A stretch of DNA of 64,000 nucleotides from positions 28,797 to 92,796 of the forward strand of contig JAJZYB010000003.1 in the NCBI GenBank assembly GCA_021806135.1, read 5' to 3'. Source of the stretch: Thermoplasmata archaeon. GTDB taxonomy: Archaea > Thermoplasmatota > Thermoplasmata > Lutacidiplasmatales > UBA184. The stretch's first letter is position 1. Every line of letters begins with the position of its first letter. Shown piece by piece: positions 16,259 through 25,723 of this stretch. The position numbers and the translations under genes were made by a program. Below the pieces are notes generated by a model that was not told the DNA's origin, did no database searches, and saw nothing but the letters and a program-made list of their open reading frames with translations.

Positions 16259-17077
16259 ATGGTCGGACTCCCGGTCCCGCCGCCGTTGAGACCGGTCCCC
16301 GGTGAGCCGGTGCTCCGGGTGCAGGAGGATCCTCCCGTCCTGGTGGCTGCCGACATCCACGTGGGGCTGGGGAGTTGGGAGCCGAGGGCTCCCCGGCCAT
16401 ATGTGGCGACGGGGGAAGGGCTCGCGGAACGCCTCGTGACCGTGGCCCGACGGGAGCGCGCGCACCGGCTCCTGCTCCTCGGGGATGTGAAGGACCCCAT
16501 CGGCCGGGTCCCCTGGTGGCTCCGGGCCGAGCTCGAAGGCTTCTTCCTGCAGCTCACCGGAGCCGGTCTCGACGTGGAGGTGGTCCTCGGCAACCATGAT
16601 GCGGGCCTGGAGGACCGCCTGCCGAGCGGGATCCGGGTCCGTGGGGCCGAAGGGCTCCTCCGGCGCGGGGTGGGATACTTCCACGGTCATGCGTGGCCAT
16701 CGGACCGGCTCCTTCGGGGGGCACGGGCGCTGGTGATGGGCCACCTGCACCCCGGGTACCGGCTCGCCCTCCCCCGGGAAGCGGGAGGGTCGGGGAAGGA
16801 GCGCTGCTGGGTGCGGACGCTTCTCCCTCCGAACTCCCGGACCGAGCTCGCCCGGCCGCGTCGTCATCCGTTGCCCCGGGCCCGGGAGGTGCTGGTCCTG
16901 CCGGCGTTCAATCCCCTGTGTGCCAACGAGGCCCTGAACCGTTTCGCCCCGGCCCGGGGGCACCGGTTCATGGTCCGTCGCTTTCTCCTACGCGGGAGGT
17001 CCCGGGCCTTCCTCCTCGATGGGACCGACGTGGGAGAGCTGACGTGGGGACCCTCCGGCCGCCGTGGAGAACGGTGA
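16259..17077 (+). CDS. COG1407-type metallophosphoesterase
   Basis: The 272-residue protein has the calcineurin-like metal motifs in order: VLVAADIHVGLGSWE (D-x-H), LLLLGDVKD (GD), VVLGNHDAGL (GNHD), YFHGHAWP (GH) and ALVMGHLHP (GHxH). COG1407 proteins are archaeal/bacterial predicted phosphoesterases often found near the Lhr helicase; that gene is not here. Its substrate is unknown. Start codon at 16259 gives a short N-terminal tail before the first strand. Confidence 0.9.
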   Translation: MVGLPVPPPLRPVPGEPVLRVQEDPPVLVAADIHVGLGSWEPRAPRPYVATGEGLAERLVTVARRERAHRLLLLGDVKDPIGRVPWWLRAELEGFFLQLTGAGLDVEVVLGNHDAGLEDRLPSGIRVRGAEGLLRRGVGYFHGHAWPSDRLLRGARALVMGHLHPGYRLALPREAGGSGKERCWVRTLLPPNSRTELARPRRHPLPRAREVLVLPAFNPLCANEALNRFAPARGHRFMVRRFLLRGRSRAFLLDGTDVGELTWGPSGRRGER

Positions 17078-17100
17078 GGGCGTAGACCGGGCGGGGCCGC

Positions 17101-18156
17101 TCAGTCCTGGCTTTCCACCGAGAGGAGCCGGTTGAGGCCATCACAGGTCAGGATGACCCCCAGGCCAAAGACCAGGATCCAGAGGGCAGGAAAGACCACC
17201 CCCCACCACGGGTTCGCGGAGGCGAGCGGGGTCCAGGCGGTGGCCCCATTGGCGAGGACCCAGGTCCATTCGGGAAAGTTGAAGGAAGGGAGGAAGGGAA
17301 GGGGCGGGGGAGCGAGGGGGGGTGCCACCAGGCCGTGGCAGAGGGCGGGATTGATGAGGGTGTACGCGTACTGCAGCCCTCCCAGGATGGTCAGCACGGA
17401 GGCGAGCGTGGTGGGGACCTGGGCAAAGACCGGATAGACGCTGTTGGGCAGCACGTGCCGGATCATCAACCGGGAGCCGGAGGCGCCCGAGGCCCGGGCC
17501 GCCTCCACGAAGGGCAACTGGGCGACGGTCCGGGCCCGGGCCCGGACCACGCGGGCGTACGGCGCCCAGACCACGGAGAGGACCAGGAGGCCGAAGACCC
17601 AGAGCCGGTCTGCAGGGTTCACCACGTCGAGGACGTAGATGCTGGCCAGCGCCACCACCACGAACTCCGGGACGGCGAGGAAGGAGTCGGTCAGGGCCAT
17701 GAGCACATCGTCGAGGATCCCTCCTCGCAGGCCGGCAAGGGTGCCCACGAGCAGCCCGACCAACACGGCCGGGACGATGATCTCGGTGAGCAGCAGGAGG
17801 TCGTACGGGGTGCCCTTCACGAGGCCCTGGAGCACGTTGAACCCCAGGCCGCCGGTCTCTCCCAACGGGAAGGCACCTCCCTGGAGCGGCCAGAGGCTGA
17901 AGGTCGGGCCGCTGATCGTCGGACAGGCGAAACCGGTGCCCACGTGGATGGGCAGGACGGCGGGGTTCCCCGGATAGAGGAGAGGGGAGAGCGCCCCCAC
18001 CCCGGCGTAGATGCCCAGGAGCACGATCCCCGCGATCAAGGACGGGGTCCGGGCCAGCCCGGCGAATCTCGCCCGTCCCTTCCGGTCGCCGGTGCCGGTC
18101 TCCTCGTCGCCCGGCACGGAGGCCCCGCCCGTCGGGCTCTTCGGTCCCGGGGCCAC
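17101..18156 (-). CDS. ABC transporter permease, DppC/OppC-like
   Basis: The 351-residue protein starts at a GTG directly after the upstream gene's stop codon. It has about six membrane helices and the permease cytoplasmic loop VEAARASGASGSRLMIRHVLPNS, the EAA motif that docks the ABC ATPase in peptide/nickel-type transporters. A Pro-rich external segment (HGLVAPPLAPPPLPFLPSF) near the C-terminus is unusual. It forms a permease pair with the DppB-like part of the upstream fusion. No ATPase or substrate-binding protein lies in the window. Confidence 0.88.
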   Translation of the reverse strand: MAPGPKSPTGGASVPGDEETGTGDRKGRARFAGLARTPSLIAGIVLLGIYAGVGALSPLLYPGNPAVLPIHVGTGFACPTISGPTFSLWPLQGGAFPLGETGGLGFNVLQGLVKGTPYDLLLLTEIIVPAVLVGLLVGTLAGLRGGILDDVLMALTDSFLAVPEFVVVALASIYVLDVVNPADRLWVFGLLVLSVVWAPYARVVRARARTVAQLPFVEAARASGASGSRLMIRHVLPNSVYPVFAQVPTTLASVLTILGGLQYAYTLINPALCHGLVAPPLAPPPLPFLPSFNFPEWTWVLANGATAWTPLASANPWWGVVFPALWILVFGLGVILTCDGLNRLLSVESQD

Positions 18157-20901
18157 TCAGCGTCCTCCTCCCCGGGACGGCTCGGCGACCCGGGGGTCCA
18201 GACGCCGGCTCAGGGCATCCGCTGCGATGTTCACGGCGAGGATGACCAGAAGGAAGAGGAAGGCGAGCACGGCCACCAGCGGGGGCGCGTTCACGGAGTA
18301 GGCCTGCCCCAGGATCCCTTGGACGAGGAACGCGCCGAATCCGGTGTCGTTGAAGAACCACTCCGCCAGGGTCTGGATGACGAGGAAGATGGCGAAGGTG
18401 TTCCCGAACGTGTATACGTAGACGGGCAGGACCAGGCGAGAGGTGTCGTGCCAGAGAAGGCGCCGTTCTGGCACCCCGCGGGAGCGGGAGGCCACCAGGT
18501 GGAAGTTCTGCCGGTGGCTCGCGGCCCCCAGACGAGCGAACCGGAGGAAGAGGGCGGAGTAGGCGATCCCGATGACGAACGACTGGAAGAGCGTCTTGGC
18601 GAGGATCACCTCCTCGGCCGGCCAGGCACCGGCCAGGGCCCCGTCCATCAGGGGGAAGCCGGTCGGGAGGGTCTGGCCGAAGTAGCCGATCCAGGAGGGA
18701 AAGCCTCCTCCGTGGATCGAGAACCAGGTCCCGGAGGGCAGGGTACCAAAGGGGGAGTCACCAAAGGCCTGGTTGAAGGGACTGTAGAAGACGAAGGTCA
18801 AAACCAAGACCAGGGCGACCAGGGGGAAGTACCCTCCGAAGGCAGCGAGGGTCCGGGCGGCGTGGTCCGCCTCTCGTCCTTGTCGCCAACCCGCGAGAAG
18901 GCCCAGGGGGTAGGAGACCAGGGTGGCGACCGCCAACGAGATGGCGGCGAGTTCCAGCGTATCCGGCAGGTAGAACTCTAGAAGGGTGATCACGGGGGCT
19001 TGGGAGATGAGGCTCCCGTTCGGCTCCAAGCGGTAAACGAATCCCCACTGGCCGGTGAACAGCTGAGTGTTGAAGGTCACCCAGCCGGGGAGGAATCCCG
19101 TTCCCGACGCGGTGCTCCCGGTGAGGGTGGGCACCACCACGGAGAGGACGTAGAGCAAGGTCGTGCCGAGAAGGACCTGGGGGATCGCGAGCAAGAGCCG
19201 GCGTCCGAGCCAGAGGAGGAACGGGTTCGCCGCTCGCTTCTGGTGCCGGGTCTGCCAGCCGGGGAGCCAGGTGGGGAGGAGCCCCGGCAGTAGTCCTCCC
19301 CATTCCCCGGTCCGGAGGGCCGTTCCCACCAGGACGGCGGTCTGGCGCGTCCGAGAGAGAGGGTGACCCACGCCAGCCCGGATCCGCCGGGTGACGAGGG
19401 CGCTGGAGAAGGCCCCGGCGCCGCCCCAAAGGGCCACCCCGCCCACCACGGCCAGGAGCGCCCACACCGGCGGCCCCCCCAGGAAGGTGAAGGGGGAGAC
19501 CGGGGCCGGCGGCTGTGCGTGGATGGTGAGGTTGGCGTCGGAGACCTCCCCCACCGCGTCGGTGACGTTAACGAAGACCACGTAGGTCCCGGCCTGCGCG
19601 AACGTGTGGACCTCCACCGGTGAGCCACTGGACGAGGGCCCGTCCCCGAAGCTCCAGGAGTACAGGAACGGACCTTCCCCTCCGGCAACGGCGGCCTGGA
19701 ACGTCACCGTGAGGGGCGCGGTGCCGCTGCTCACGCTGGCGGTCAAGTGGGTGGTGAGTGGCGCGGTCCCGTTGGGGGCCCCGCCGAAGGGAACGTAGAG
19801 CGTCCAGCCCTGCTCCGTCACCCCCCCGGGTGCGGCGTACCCTCCCAAGAAGGTGTAGAAGTCGTTCCCGAGGGAAGGGTCGGGCAGGAGCGCGCCCGAG
19901 ACCAGGGGCGGGGGGCCCACACCGGAGGCATATCCCACGGGGACCCACGTCCCGTTGGTCCACAGGAACGAATCATTCAGGGGCCCCGTGCGTCCGACCC
20001 CTCCAAAGACCAGGGGACGGCCGTTCCCCGTGCTCACCTCGGCCGCACCGGACCGGGGGGAGGGCGCGCTGGAGGGAGACAAGGCCCGCCAGGCTCCAGA
20101 GCGGAAGGTCCACGTGTCGTTGTAGAAGCCCTGGGAGCCTTCTCCTCCGAAGAGGACCAGGCGGCCGGTCTGGGCATCGTAGCTCAGATCCGCCCCCGAG
20201 CGGGGGGAGGGGGAAGGGCTCAGGGAAAGCAGGGTCCAGGTCGTCCCGTTGAAGACCCAGGTCTCCCCTGACGGGCCTGCCGTTCCCTCTCCTCCGAAGA
20301 GCAGGAGTTCCCCGAGCGCCGGATCGTAGGCCAGCGCGGAACCGGAGAGGGGAGGGGGGGAGGACCGGGGGAAGAGCTCGGTCCAACCGGAGGTACGGAC
20401 GTAGGCCCAGGTGTCGTTCAGCGGCCCGTGGGGCCCCAATCCTCCGAAGAGCACCAAGGCCCCGAGGATCGGGTCCCACGCGAGGGTTGCGTCCGCCCGG
20501 GGAGGCGGACTGTGGATGGTGGAGATGTCGTACCAGGCCTGGGTCCCGAAGGCGTTGAAGAACCCCAGGGTCTCGTTGCAGAAGAGCCCGCAACTCGAAT
20601 TCCCCCCGAAGACGAGGGGGAATTGAGGGCTCCCTTCGTAGAGGGCGGCGCTGGCGTTCGCTACCGGGATGCCACTGCCGGGGCCCTGGCTCCACACCAC
20701 CGTGAGACTACCCGGGACTGCCGCCGCAAAGGTCCCCGACCCGGAGGGACCTGCGGTTCCCGGGCCGCTGGAGAGGCGGGGGGCCGCAGCGGGCCCGAGG
20801 AGCAACACGACCGCGAGAAGCGCGATCCCGAAGGCCAGGAGGTACCTTGGACGGCGGCCGCGAGGCCAGGTCCACGGGCCGGGAGCGGCCTTCACCGCCA
20901 T
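18157..20901 (-). CDS. Fusion: signal anchor - Kelch-type propeller - PKD domain - DppB-like ABC permease
   Basis: The 914-residue protein is one uninterrupted ORF. Residues 20-40 are a signal/anchor helix. Residues about 70-375 hold Kelch-type repeats with LVLFGGEG and NDTWTF motifs separated by SPRSGA. Residues about 380-465 are a PKD-like domain (TAPLTVTFQAAV, YSWSFGDG, TYVVFVNVTD). A membrane helix near 480 leads into a DppB/OppB-type permease (about 570-905) whose cytoplasmic loop is FHLVASRSRGVPERRLLWHD. The propeller and PKD parts would lie outside the cell. It could act as a tethered substrate-capture module in place of a separate binding protein. The DppC-like gene follows directly. 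Confidence 0.85.
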   Translation of the reverse strand: MAVKAAPGPWTWPRGRRPRYLLAFGIALLAVVLLLGPAAAPRLSSGPGTAGPSGSGTFAAAVPGSLTVVWSQGPGSGIPVANASAALYEGSPQFPLVFGGNSSCGLFCNETLGFFNAFGTQAWYDISTIHSPPPRADATLAWDPILGALVLFGGLGPHGPLNDTWAYVRTSGWTELFPRSSPPPLSGSALAYDPALGELLLFGGEGTAGPSGETWVFNGTTWTLLSLSPSPSPRSGADLSYDAQTGRLVLFGGEGSQGFYNDTWTFRSGAWRALSPSSAPSPRSGAAEVSTGNGRPLVFGGVGRTGPLNDSFLWTNGTWVPVGYASGVGPPPLVSGALLPDPSLGNDFYTFLGGYAAPGGVTEQGWTLYVPFGGAPNGTAPLTTHLTASVSSGTAPLTVTFQAAVAGGEGPFLYSWSFGDGPSSSGSPVEVHTFAQAGTYVVFVNVTDAVGEVSDANLTIHAQPPAPVSPFTFLGGPPVWALLAVVGGVALWGGAGAFSSALVTRRIRAGVGHPLSRTRQTAVLVGTALRTGEWGGLLPGLLPTWLPGWQTRHQKRAANPFLLWLGRRLLLAIPQVLLGTTLLYVLSVVVPTLTGSTASGTGFLPGWVTFNTQLFTGQWGFVYRLEPNGSLISQAPVITLLEFYLPDTLELAAISLAVATLVSYPLGLLAGWRQGREADHAARTLAAFGGYFPLVALVLVLTFVFYSPFNQAFGDSPFGTLPSGTWFSIHGGGFPSWIGYFGQTLPTGFPLMDGALAGAWPAEEVILAKTLFQSFVIGIAYSALFLRFARLGAASHRQNFHLVASRSRGVPERRLLWHDTSRLVLPVYVYTFGNTFAIFLVIQTLAEWFFNDTGFGAFLVQGILGQAYSVNAPPLVAVLAFLFLLVILAVNIAADALSRRLDPRVAEPSRGGGR

Positions 20902-20927
20902 GGAGGAAAGTGGAGGGCGGCGGGATA

Positions 20928-23105
20928 CTATACCGTTCGGTCACGGGAAGGCCCCGTGGGGGAAGCTCGGAGCGCCTCCCGGAGCCGGTTCGCCTCGAGG
21001 ATCGGGGGGAGGCACGAGGTCCCGGCGCAGACGAGGGCGCGGGGCTCGCCAGAGCCCTGGATCTCTCCCGCGGCCCCCGACGGGAGGGCGAACGCCCCGT
21101 CGAGGGGGGCCCGCAGGACCACCTTCCTCGGGTGGAAGGTGGTGAGGGCCGCCTGGAGAAGCGGGCTGCCGGTCCCCTTGGGACCCTGGATGAGCACGTG
21201 GACCGGCTCCGTCCGGGCGATCCCTGCGGCCAGGGCGCTCCCGGCGGCGAAGAGGCCATGATGGGCCAGGCGACGGCTCAGGGAAGCGACCAGAGGCAGG
21301 TAACGGTCCCTCACCAGGGGATCAGAGGTGAGGGCCTCCAGATGCTCCCACGCCAGGGCCGCGGCGGCGTTGGGGGAGAGGTGCGGGGTGTCCTCCAGGG
21401 GGACATTGGGAAGTTCCCAGTTCCCCACCTTCGGGCCGTCGTAGAGGGAGGGGGCGAGGTCCCGCAACAATCCGTCCGTCGGGGAAAGGTAGGACTCCTG
21501 AGCGAGCTCCAGGATCTTCCGGGCCGTTCTGAGGTAGCGGTCCTCCTGCGTCGCCTCTGCCACCTTCAGGAGCCCCCCGGCGAAGCTCACCTGGTCCTCC
21601 AGGAGTCCCCAGATCCGGGGCCCGTCGGGGGTGAGCTGGTGGGCGACCCCGCGGGAGGGTTCGTATGCCTCGTCCAGGAACCGGTCCACCGCGGCCCGGG
21701 CCCGCTCCAGCAGCATCTTTTGGCCGGTCAGGCGGCCCGCGAGGGCGAGATTGCCGGCGAGGATCCCGTTGAGGGACGCGTAGAGGGCCGGGTCCACTGC
21801 CGGGGTGGGGCGTCCCTCCCGCGCCCTCCGCATCTTCGCCTCCGCCTTTAAGAGCAGGTCCTGGGCCTCTTCCGGCTTGCGTCCCAGGGTGGCGGCGAGC
21901 TCCGTCAGGGGCAGGAGGCGGTAGAGCACGTTGCGCTCCGGGTCGTGGGGCATCCGTCCTTCGGAGCCGATCCCGTAGCGCCAGCTGATCGCCTTGAGCT
22001 CGTCCGGGCTGAGCAAGTGCTTGAGCTCGCTGCGGGACCAGGTGAAGTAGCTCCCGTCGTCCCCCGGGGCGTTGTCCGCGTCCTGGCTGGCGCCGAACCC
22101 GCCCCGGGGGGCCTGGTCGAGCACGGAGAGGACCCACGTGGAGATCCCCTCCATCGCCTCACGGAACCGGGGCTCCCCGAGGGCCTCGAAGCCTTCCCGG
22201 TACGCCCCGAGCAGGTGTCCGTTGTCCACGGCCATCTTCTCGAAGTGGGGGATGTGCCAACCCTCGTCGACGGAGTAGCGGTGGAAACCCCCGCCCAGCT
22301 GGTCGTACAGCCCGCCCTCGGCCATGCGGGTGAGGGTGAGACGTGCCATCTCCGCCGGGGCAGGATCGCCGGTCTGGTGGGTCAGGTAGAGCTGGAACGA
22401 GGAGGCCATCGGATGCGGGAACTTCGGGGCCCCACCGAATCCCCCGTGCGTGGGGTCGAAGTGTTCCTGGAGCGCCTGCGCCACCTCGTGGACGAAATCG
22501 TGCCCGGCCGGTGGTTCCCGGGGGGCCGCCATCCCCTTCAATCCCTCTTGGATCGCTCTCGCCTGCCCCTTGAGGGCGTCGCGCTCCTCCCGCCAGAGCC
22601 GTGCCACCTCCCGGAGCACGCGTCGGAAGCCGGGCCGTCCTCCCTGATCTTCCGGGGGGAAGTACGTGCCCCCCAGGAAGACCTCCCCCTGGGGGGTCAG
22701 GAACGCGGTCAGCGGCCATCCCCCCTGCCCGGTGAGCGCGTTCACCTGGAGCTGGTAGCGTCGGTCCACCTCGGGGTTCTCGTCCCGGTCCACCTTCACC
22801 GGCACGAACAGTTGGTTCACCAGCGCCGACACTTCAGGGTCGGAGTAGGTCCCCTCGTCCATCACGTGGCACCAATGGCACCAGGCCGCCCCGATGTCGA
22901 GCAGGATCGGCCGTCCGGTCTCCCGGGCCGACCGGAAGGCGTCCTCCCCCCAGGGATACCAACCGATCTCCTGCTCGGCCGCGGAGCGCAAGTAGGCCGA
23001 GGGGGAGCGAGCGAGGCGGTGGGCGGGGGGAACGGGGGACCGGGTCACGGGGCTCCTTGGGCCGGGGCGAGCCCTCGACGGAGGGAAAAAGGCTTCCCCG
23101 CTCAA
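20928..23105 (-). CDS. YyaL/SPATA20-type thioredoxin-domain protein (DUF255)
   Basis: The 725-residue protein has an N-terminal thioredoxin-like domain with ILLDIGAAWCHWCHVMDE (C-x-x-C), followed by GGWPLTAFLTPQGEVFLGGTYFPP. A long (alpha/alpha)6 domain follows (EGGLYDQLGGGFHRYSVDEGWHIPHFEKM). This is the standard order of the family, whose biochemical role is not settled. The TTG at 23105 gives a Pro/Arg-rich leader of about 40 residues; a later start is possible. It is divergent from the proteasome/exosome operon. Confidence 0.92.
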   Translation of the reverse strand: MSGEAFFPPSRARPGPRSPVTRSPVPPAHRLARSPSAYLRSAAEQEIGWYPWGEDAFRSARETGRPILLDIGAAWCHWCHVMDEGTYSDPEVSALVNQLFVPVKVDRDENPEVDRRYQLQVNALTGQGGWPLTAFLTPQGEVFLGGTYFPPEDQGGRPGFRRVLREVARLWREERDALKGQARAIQEGLKGMAAPREPPAGHDFVHEVAQALQEHFDPTHGGFGGAPKFPHPMASSFQLYLTHQTGDPAPAEMARLTLTRMAEGGLYDQLGGGFHRYSVDEGWHIPHFEKMAVDNGHLLGAYREGFEALGEPRFREAMEGISTWVLSVLDQAPRGGFGASQDADNAPGDDGSYFTWSRSELKHLLSPDELKAISWRYGIGSEGRMPHDPERNVLYRLLPLTELAATLGRKPEEAQDLLLKAEAKMRRAREGRPTPAVDPALYASLNGILAGNLALAGRLTGQKMLLERARAAVDRFLDEAYEPSRGVAHQLTPDGPRIWGLLEDQVSFAGGLLKVAEATQEDRYLRTARKILELAQESYLSPTDGLLRDLAPSLYDGPKVGNWELPNVPLEDTPHLSPNAAAALAWEHLEALTSDPLVRDRYLPLVASLSRRLAHHGLFAAGSALAAGIARTEPVHVLIQGPKGTGSPLLQAALTTFHPRKVVLRAPLDGAFALPSGAAGEIQGSGEPRALVCAGTSCLPPILEANRLREALRASPTGPSRDRTV

Positions 23106-23162
23106 CGGCGGCGCTTGCCCCGGGGAGAGTGACGCGCCGGGAGGCTCCCGGTTCCGACTATC

Positions 23163-23170
23163 CTTATAAG
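23163..23170 (+). promoter_or_regulatory. TATA box of proteasome/exosome superoperon
   Basis: CTTATAAG at 23163-23170 lies 40 nt before the psmA ATG. Transcription would begin near 23190-23196 and leave a leader of about 15-20 nt containing AGGGGAA. Confidence 0.6.
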
Positions 23171-23209
23171 TGGGGGCGTAGTCCGCCTCGAAGTCCAGGG
23201 GAATTATCC

Positions 23210-23956
23210 ATGGAGATGCAGCCCGGCCAGATGGCCTACGATCGCGCGATCACGGTCTTCTCTCCCGACGGACGCCTCTTCCAAGTGGAGTACGCCCGCG
23301 AATCGGTCCGCCGGGGCACGGCCACCGCCGGGGTGGTCTTCAAGGACGGCGTGGTCCTGGTGGCCGACCGCCGCATCGCGAACCCGAAGCTCGCGGAACC
23401 TTCCAGCGTGGAGAAGATCCACCAGATCGATGGGCACATCGGGGCCGCCACGGCGGGCCTGGTGGCGGATGCCCGGGTCCTGGTGGACTTCGCGCGATTG
23501 CAGTCCCAGATCAACCGGGTCACCTACAGCGAGCCCATCAGCCTCGAGGTCCTGGTGCGGCGGATCTGCGACTACAAGCAGCAGTACACCCAGTTCGGGG
23601 GCGTCCGACCGTTCGGCACGGCCCTGTTGATCGGCGGTTTTGACGACACCGGCGTGCATCTGTTCGAGACCGACCCCTCCGGCTCGTTGACCTCCTTCAA
23701 AGCCTCGTCCATCGGCGGGAACCGTGCCCCGGTGATGGAATTGTTCGAGCAGAAGTTCCAACCCGGAATGGAGCAGGACCAGGCCGTCGCCCTGGCGCTG
23801 GAGGGCCTCCAGCAATCCATGGAGGACCCCAGCAACCTGGCCAGCGTGGAGATCTGCGTGGTGGCCAAGGAGCGCGGTTTCCAGCGGATGGGCCCGGACC
23901 AGGTCCAGCGCGCCGTGAGCAAGCTCGCCCCCAAGGAACGCCCGGCGAAGAGCTGA
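23210..23956 (+). CDS. psmA: 20S proteasome alpha subunit
   Basis: The subunit forms the outer rings of the 20S core and its gate. The 248-residue protein starts MEMQPGQMAYDRAITVFS and has the alpha-type signature SPDGRLFQVEYARESVRRG. The N-terminal YDR gate motif is present, and there is no N-terminal Thr, as expected for an alpha subunit. PFGTALLIGGFDDTGVHLFETDPSG is the conserved central segment. It is the first gene of the superoperon, the classic archaeal linkage to SBDS and exosome genes. The start at 23210 was chosen over the ORF-track start because of this N-terminus and the TATA position. Confidence 0.97.
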   Translation: MEMQPGQMAYDRAITVFSPDGRLFQVEYARESVRRGTATAGVVFKDGVVLVADRRIANPKLAEPSSVEKIHQIDGHIGAATAGLVADARVLVDFARLQSQINRVTYSEPISLEVLVRRICDYKQQYTQFGGVRPFGTALLIGGFDDTGVHLFETDPSGSLTSFKASSIGGNRAPVMELFEQKFQPGMEQDQAVALALEGLQQSMEDPSNLASVEICVVAKERGFQRMGPDQVQRAVSKLAPKERPAKS

Positions 23957-24009
23957 AAGGTCCCCGAGGGGAGAGGACCTCGTCCCCGAAGGCCACGGCG
24001 ACCCGAACC

Positions 24010-24705
24010 ATGGTGCGCGTAGAGGATGCGGTGGTCGCCCGCTTGGTGCACGCCGGGAACCATTACGAGGTCCTGGTGGACCCCACCGCCGTGCAGGCGC
24101 TGAAGGACGGCAAGGAGGTGGACCTCCGGGACCGGCTCGCCCAGGACCACATCTACAAGGACGCTCGCAAGGGGGACAAGATCTCGGACGAGTTCTTGGA
24201 GAAGCAGTTCCACACCCGGGACGTCTACGCCATCGCCCGGGAGATCATCCAGAAGGGGGAGGTGCAGGTCACCACCGAGCAACGCCGTGCGTTGGCGGAG
24301 ACGAAGCGCCGGCAGCTGGTGGACTACGTGGCGCGCAACGCCATCAACCCCCAGACGAATGCTCCCCACCCTCCGGCGCGCATCGAAGCGGCGATGGAGG
24401 AGGTGAAGTTCCACGTGGACCCCTTCCGTCCCATGGAGCCGCAGGTGGAGGAGCTCCTCCAGCGGCTCCGGCCGCTCCTGCCGATCCGGCTGGAGCGGGT
24501 GAAGTTCCGCATCCGCGTGCCGGCGCAGTACTACCCACGGGTGATCGGCGAGATCAAGTCCGCTGGCCGTTTGCTCTCCGAGGAGTGGGGACCCGACGGC
24601 TCGTACGGATGCGTGGTGGAGATCCCGGGCGGGGTCCAGCAGGACCTCGCCGAACGGCTGAATGCGCGGACGAAGGGCGCGGCCGAGACCGGCATGGTTA
24701 AATAA
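24010..24705 (+). CDS. SBDS/Sdo1 ribosome maturation protein
   Basis: The protein has 231 residues. It acts in late 60S-type subunit maturation (release of aIF6 in partnership with EF-2-like GTPases). Three domains can be followed: an N-terminal FYSH domain (ARLVHAGNHYEVLVDP to FHTRDVYAIAREIIQKGEVQVT), a helical middle (RRQLVDYVARNAINPQT), and a C-terminal ferredoxin-like domain (RVPAQYYPRVIGEIK). It is the second gene of the superoperon, 53 bp after psmA. Confidence 0.96.
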   Translation: MVRVEDAVVARLVHAGNHYEVLVDPTAVQALKDGKEVDLRDRLAQDHIYKDARKGDKISDEFLEKQFHTRDVYAIAREIIQKGEVQVTTEQRRALAETKRRQLVDYVARNAINPQTNAPHPPARIEAAMEEVKFHVDPFRPMEPQVEELLQRLRPLLPIRLERVKFRIRVPAQYYPRVIGEIKSAGRLLSEEWGPDGSYGCVVEIPGGVQQDLAERLNARTKGAAETGMVK

Positions 24706-24748
24706 GCCGGACCGGCTCGCCGCGTCCCGTACCGAGAACGATCAGCCA

Positions 24749-25723
24749 ATGGGAGACCAGTCGTCTCCTTCCTCCACGTCCGAACGATCCGGCCGCAGGA
24801 GAGAGGGAGGCCACGGCAGGGACCGTGGCAGGAGGGACCATCCGGGTCCCGGCCGCCGGGGAGGAGGGGAGGATTCCCGTCACCGTGACCGGGGGCGGCC
24901 CGGTGGGCGCGGCCCGCCCCGGGATGACCGGGGGGGTGGACGGCGCTTCTTCGGTCCCCGGGAGGGCCACGAACGGCGGCTCGGCGGCGGGGGCGCTCCC
25001 GAGGCGACGGGCGAGCGGGTCTTGGTTCTTCCCGGTGAGGAGCTCAAGGTCAGCGGCTTGAGGCCGGGGTTCGGAACGTACCGGGAGGATGGCCGTCTTT
25101 ACGCCTCCGTGATGGGGCTGTTGAGCGCCCGGCCCCCTTTCGCCCGGGTGATCCCCCTGGCGGGACGCTACATCCCGCAGAAGGACGACTTAGTCCTCGG
25201 GGTGGTCCAGGCGGTCGGCCCCACCTACTGGCTCTTGGACATCCGGGCGCCCCACTTCACCCCTCTGCACGTGAGCGGGGTCCCCTGGCAACTGGACTAC
25301 GGCGAGACCGTGGAGTACCTCCGGCCGGGGGAGACCGTGCTGGTCCGGGTGGAAGGGCTCGACGAGAACCGTCGGGTGGGGGTCAGCATGAGCGGGCCGA
25401 ACCTGGGCAAGCTCGATGGCGGGTTCCTGGTGGAGATCTCCCCTTCCAAGGTCCCCCGGGTGATCGGGAAGAGCGGGAGCATGATCCAGCTCATCCAGGG
25501 CTCCACCGGCGCCCGGCTCGTGGTGGGCCAGAACGGGCGCGTCTGGATCGAAGGCGGTCCGGAGCAGATCCGGAAGGTCCGGGAGGTCCTGCAGCTCATC
25601 GATGAGGAGGGGCAACGCCGGGGTCTCACCGACCGGGTGAAGGCCCTCCTCGCTGCCCAGGGCTCCGGGGGCCGGGGTTCGGACGCTTCTTTCCAGGACC
25701 AAGCGGAAGAAGAGAAGGAGTGA
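24749..25723 (+). CDS. rrp4: Exosome subunit Rrp4 with Arg/Gly-rich N-terminal extension
   Basis: Rrp4 is an RNA-binding cap subunit of the archaeal exosome. The 324-residue protein has a conserved core from about residue 88: an N-terminal strand domain ([22 protein letters not shown]), an S1 domain ([16 protein letters not shown] to [11 protein letters not shown]) and a KH domain ([19 protein letters not shown]). Residues 1-87 are an unusual disordered RGG-like tail rich in Arg, Gly and Asp. The C-terminus is acidic. The stop overlaps the rrp41 start (GTGA). Confidence 0.95.
   Translation: MGDQSSPSSTSERSGRRREGGHGRDRGRRDHPGPGRRGGGEDSRHRDRGRPGGRGPPRDDRGGGRRFFGPREGHERRLGGGGAPEATGERVLVLPGEELKVSGLRPGFGTYREDGRLYASVMGLLSARPPFARVIPLAGRYIPQKDDLVLGVVQAVGPTYWLLDIRAPHFTPLHVSGVPWQLDYGETVEYLRPGETVLVRVEGLDENRRVGVSMSGPNLGKLDGGFLVEISPSKVPRVIGKSGSMIQLIQGSTGARLVVGQNGRVWIEGGPEQIRKVREVLQLIDEEGQRRGLTDRVKALLAAQGSGGRGSDASFQDQAEEEKE

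Noticed and set aside
19000-20901. Separate extracellular Kelch protein gene adjacent to a permease gene
   Set aside because: There is no stop codon or internal start context between the PKD and permease parts; the ORF is continuous, so a fusion is the direct reading.
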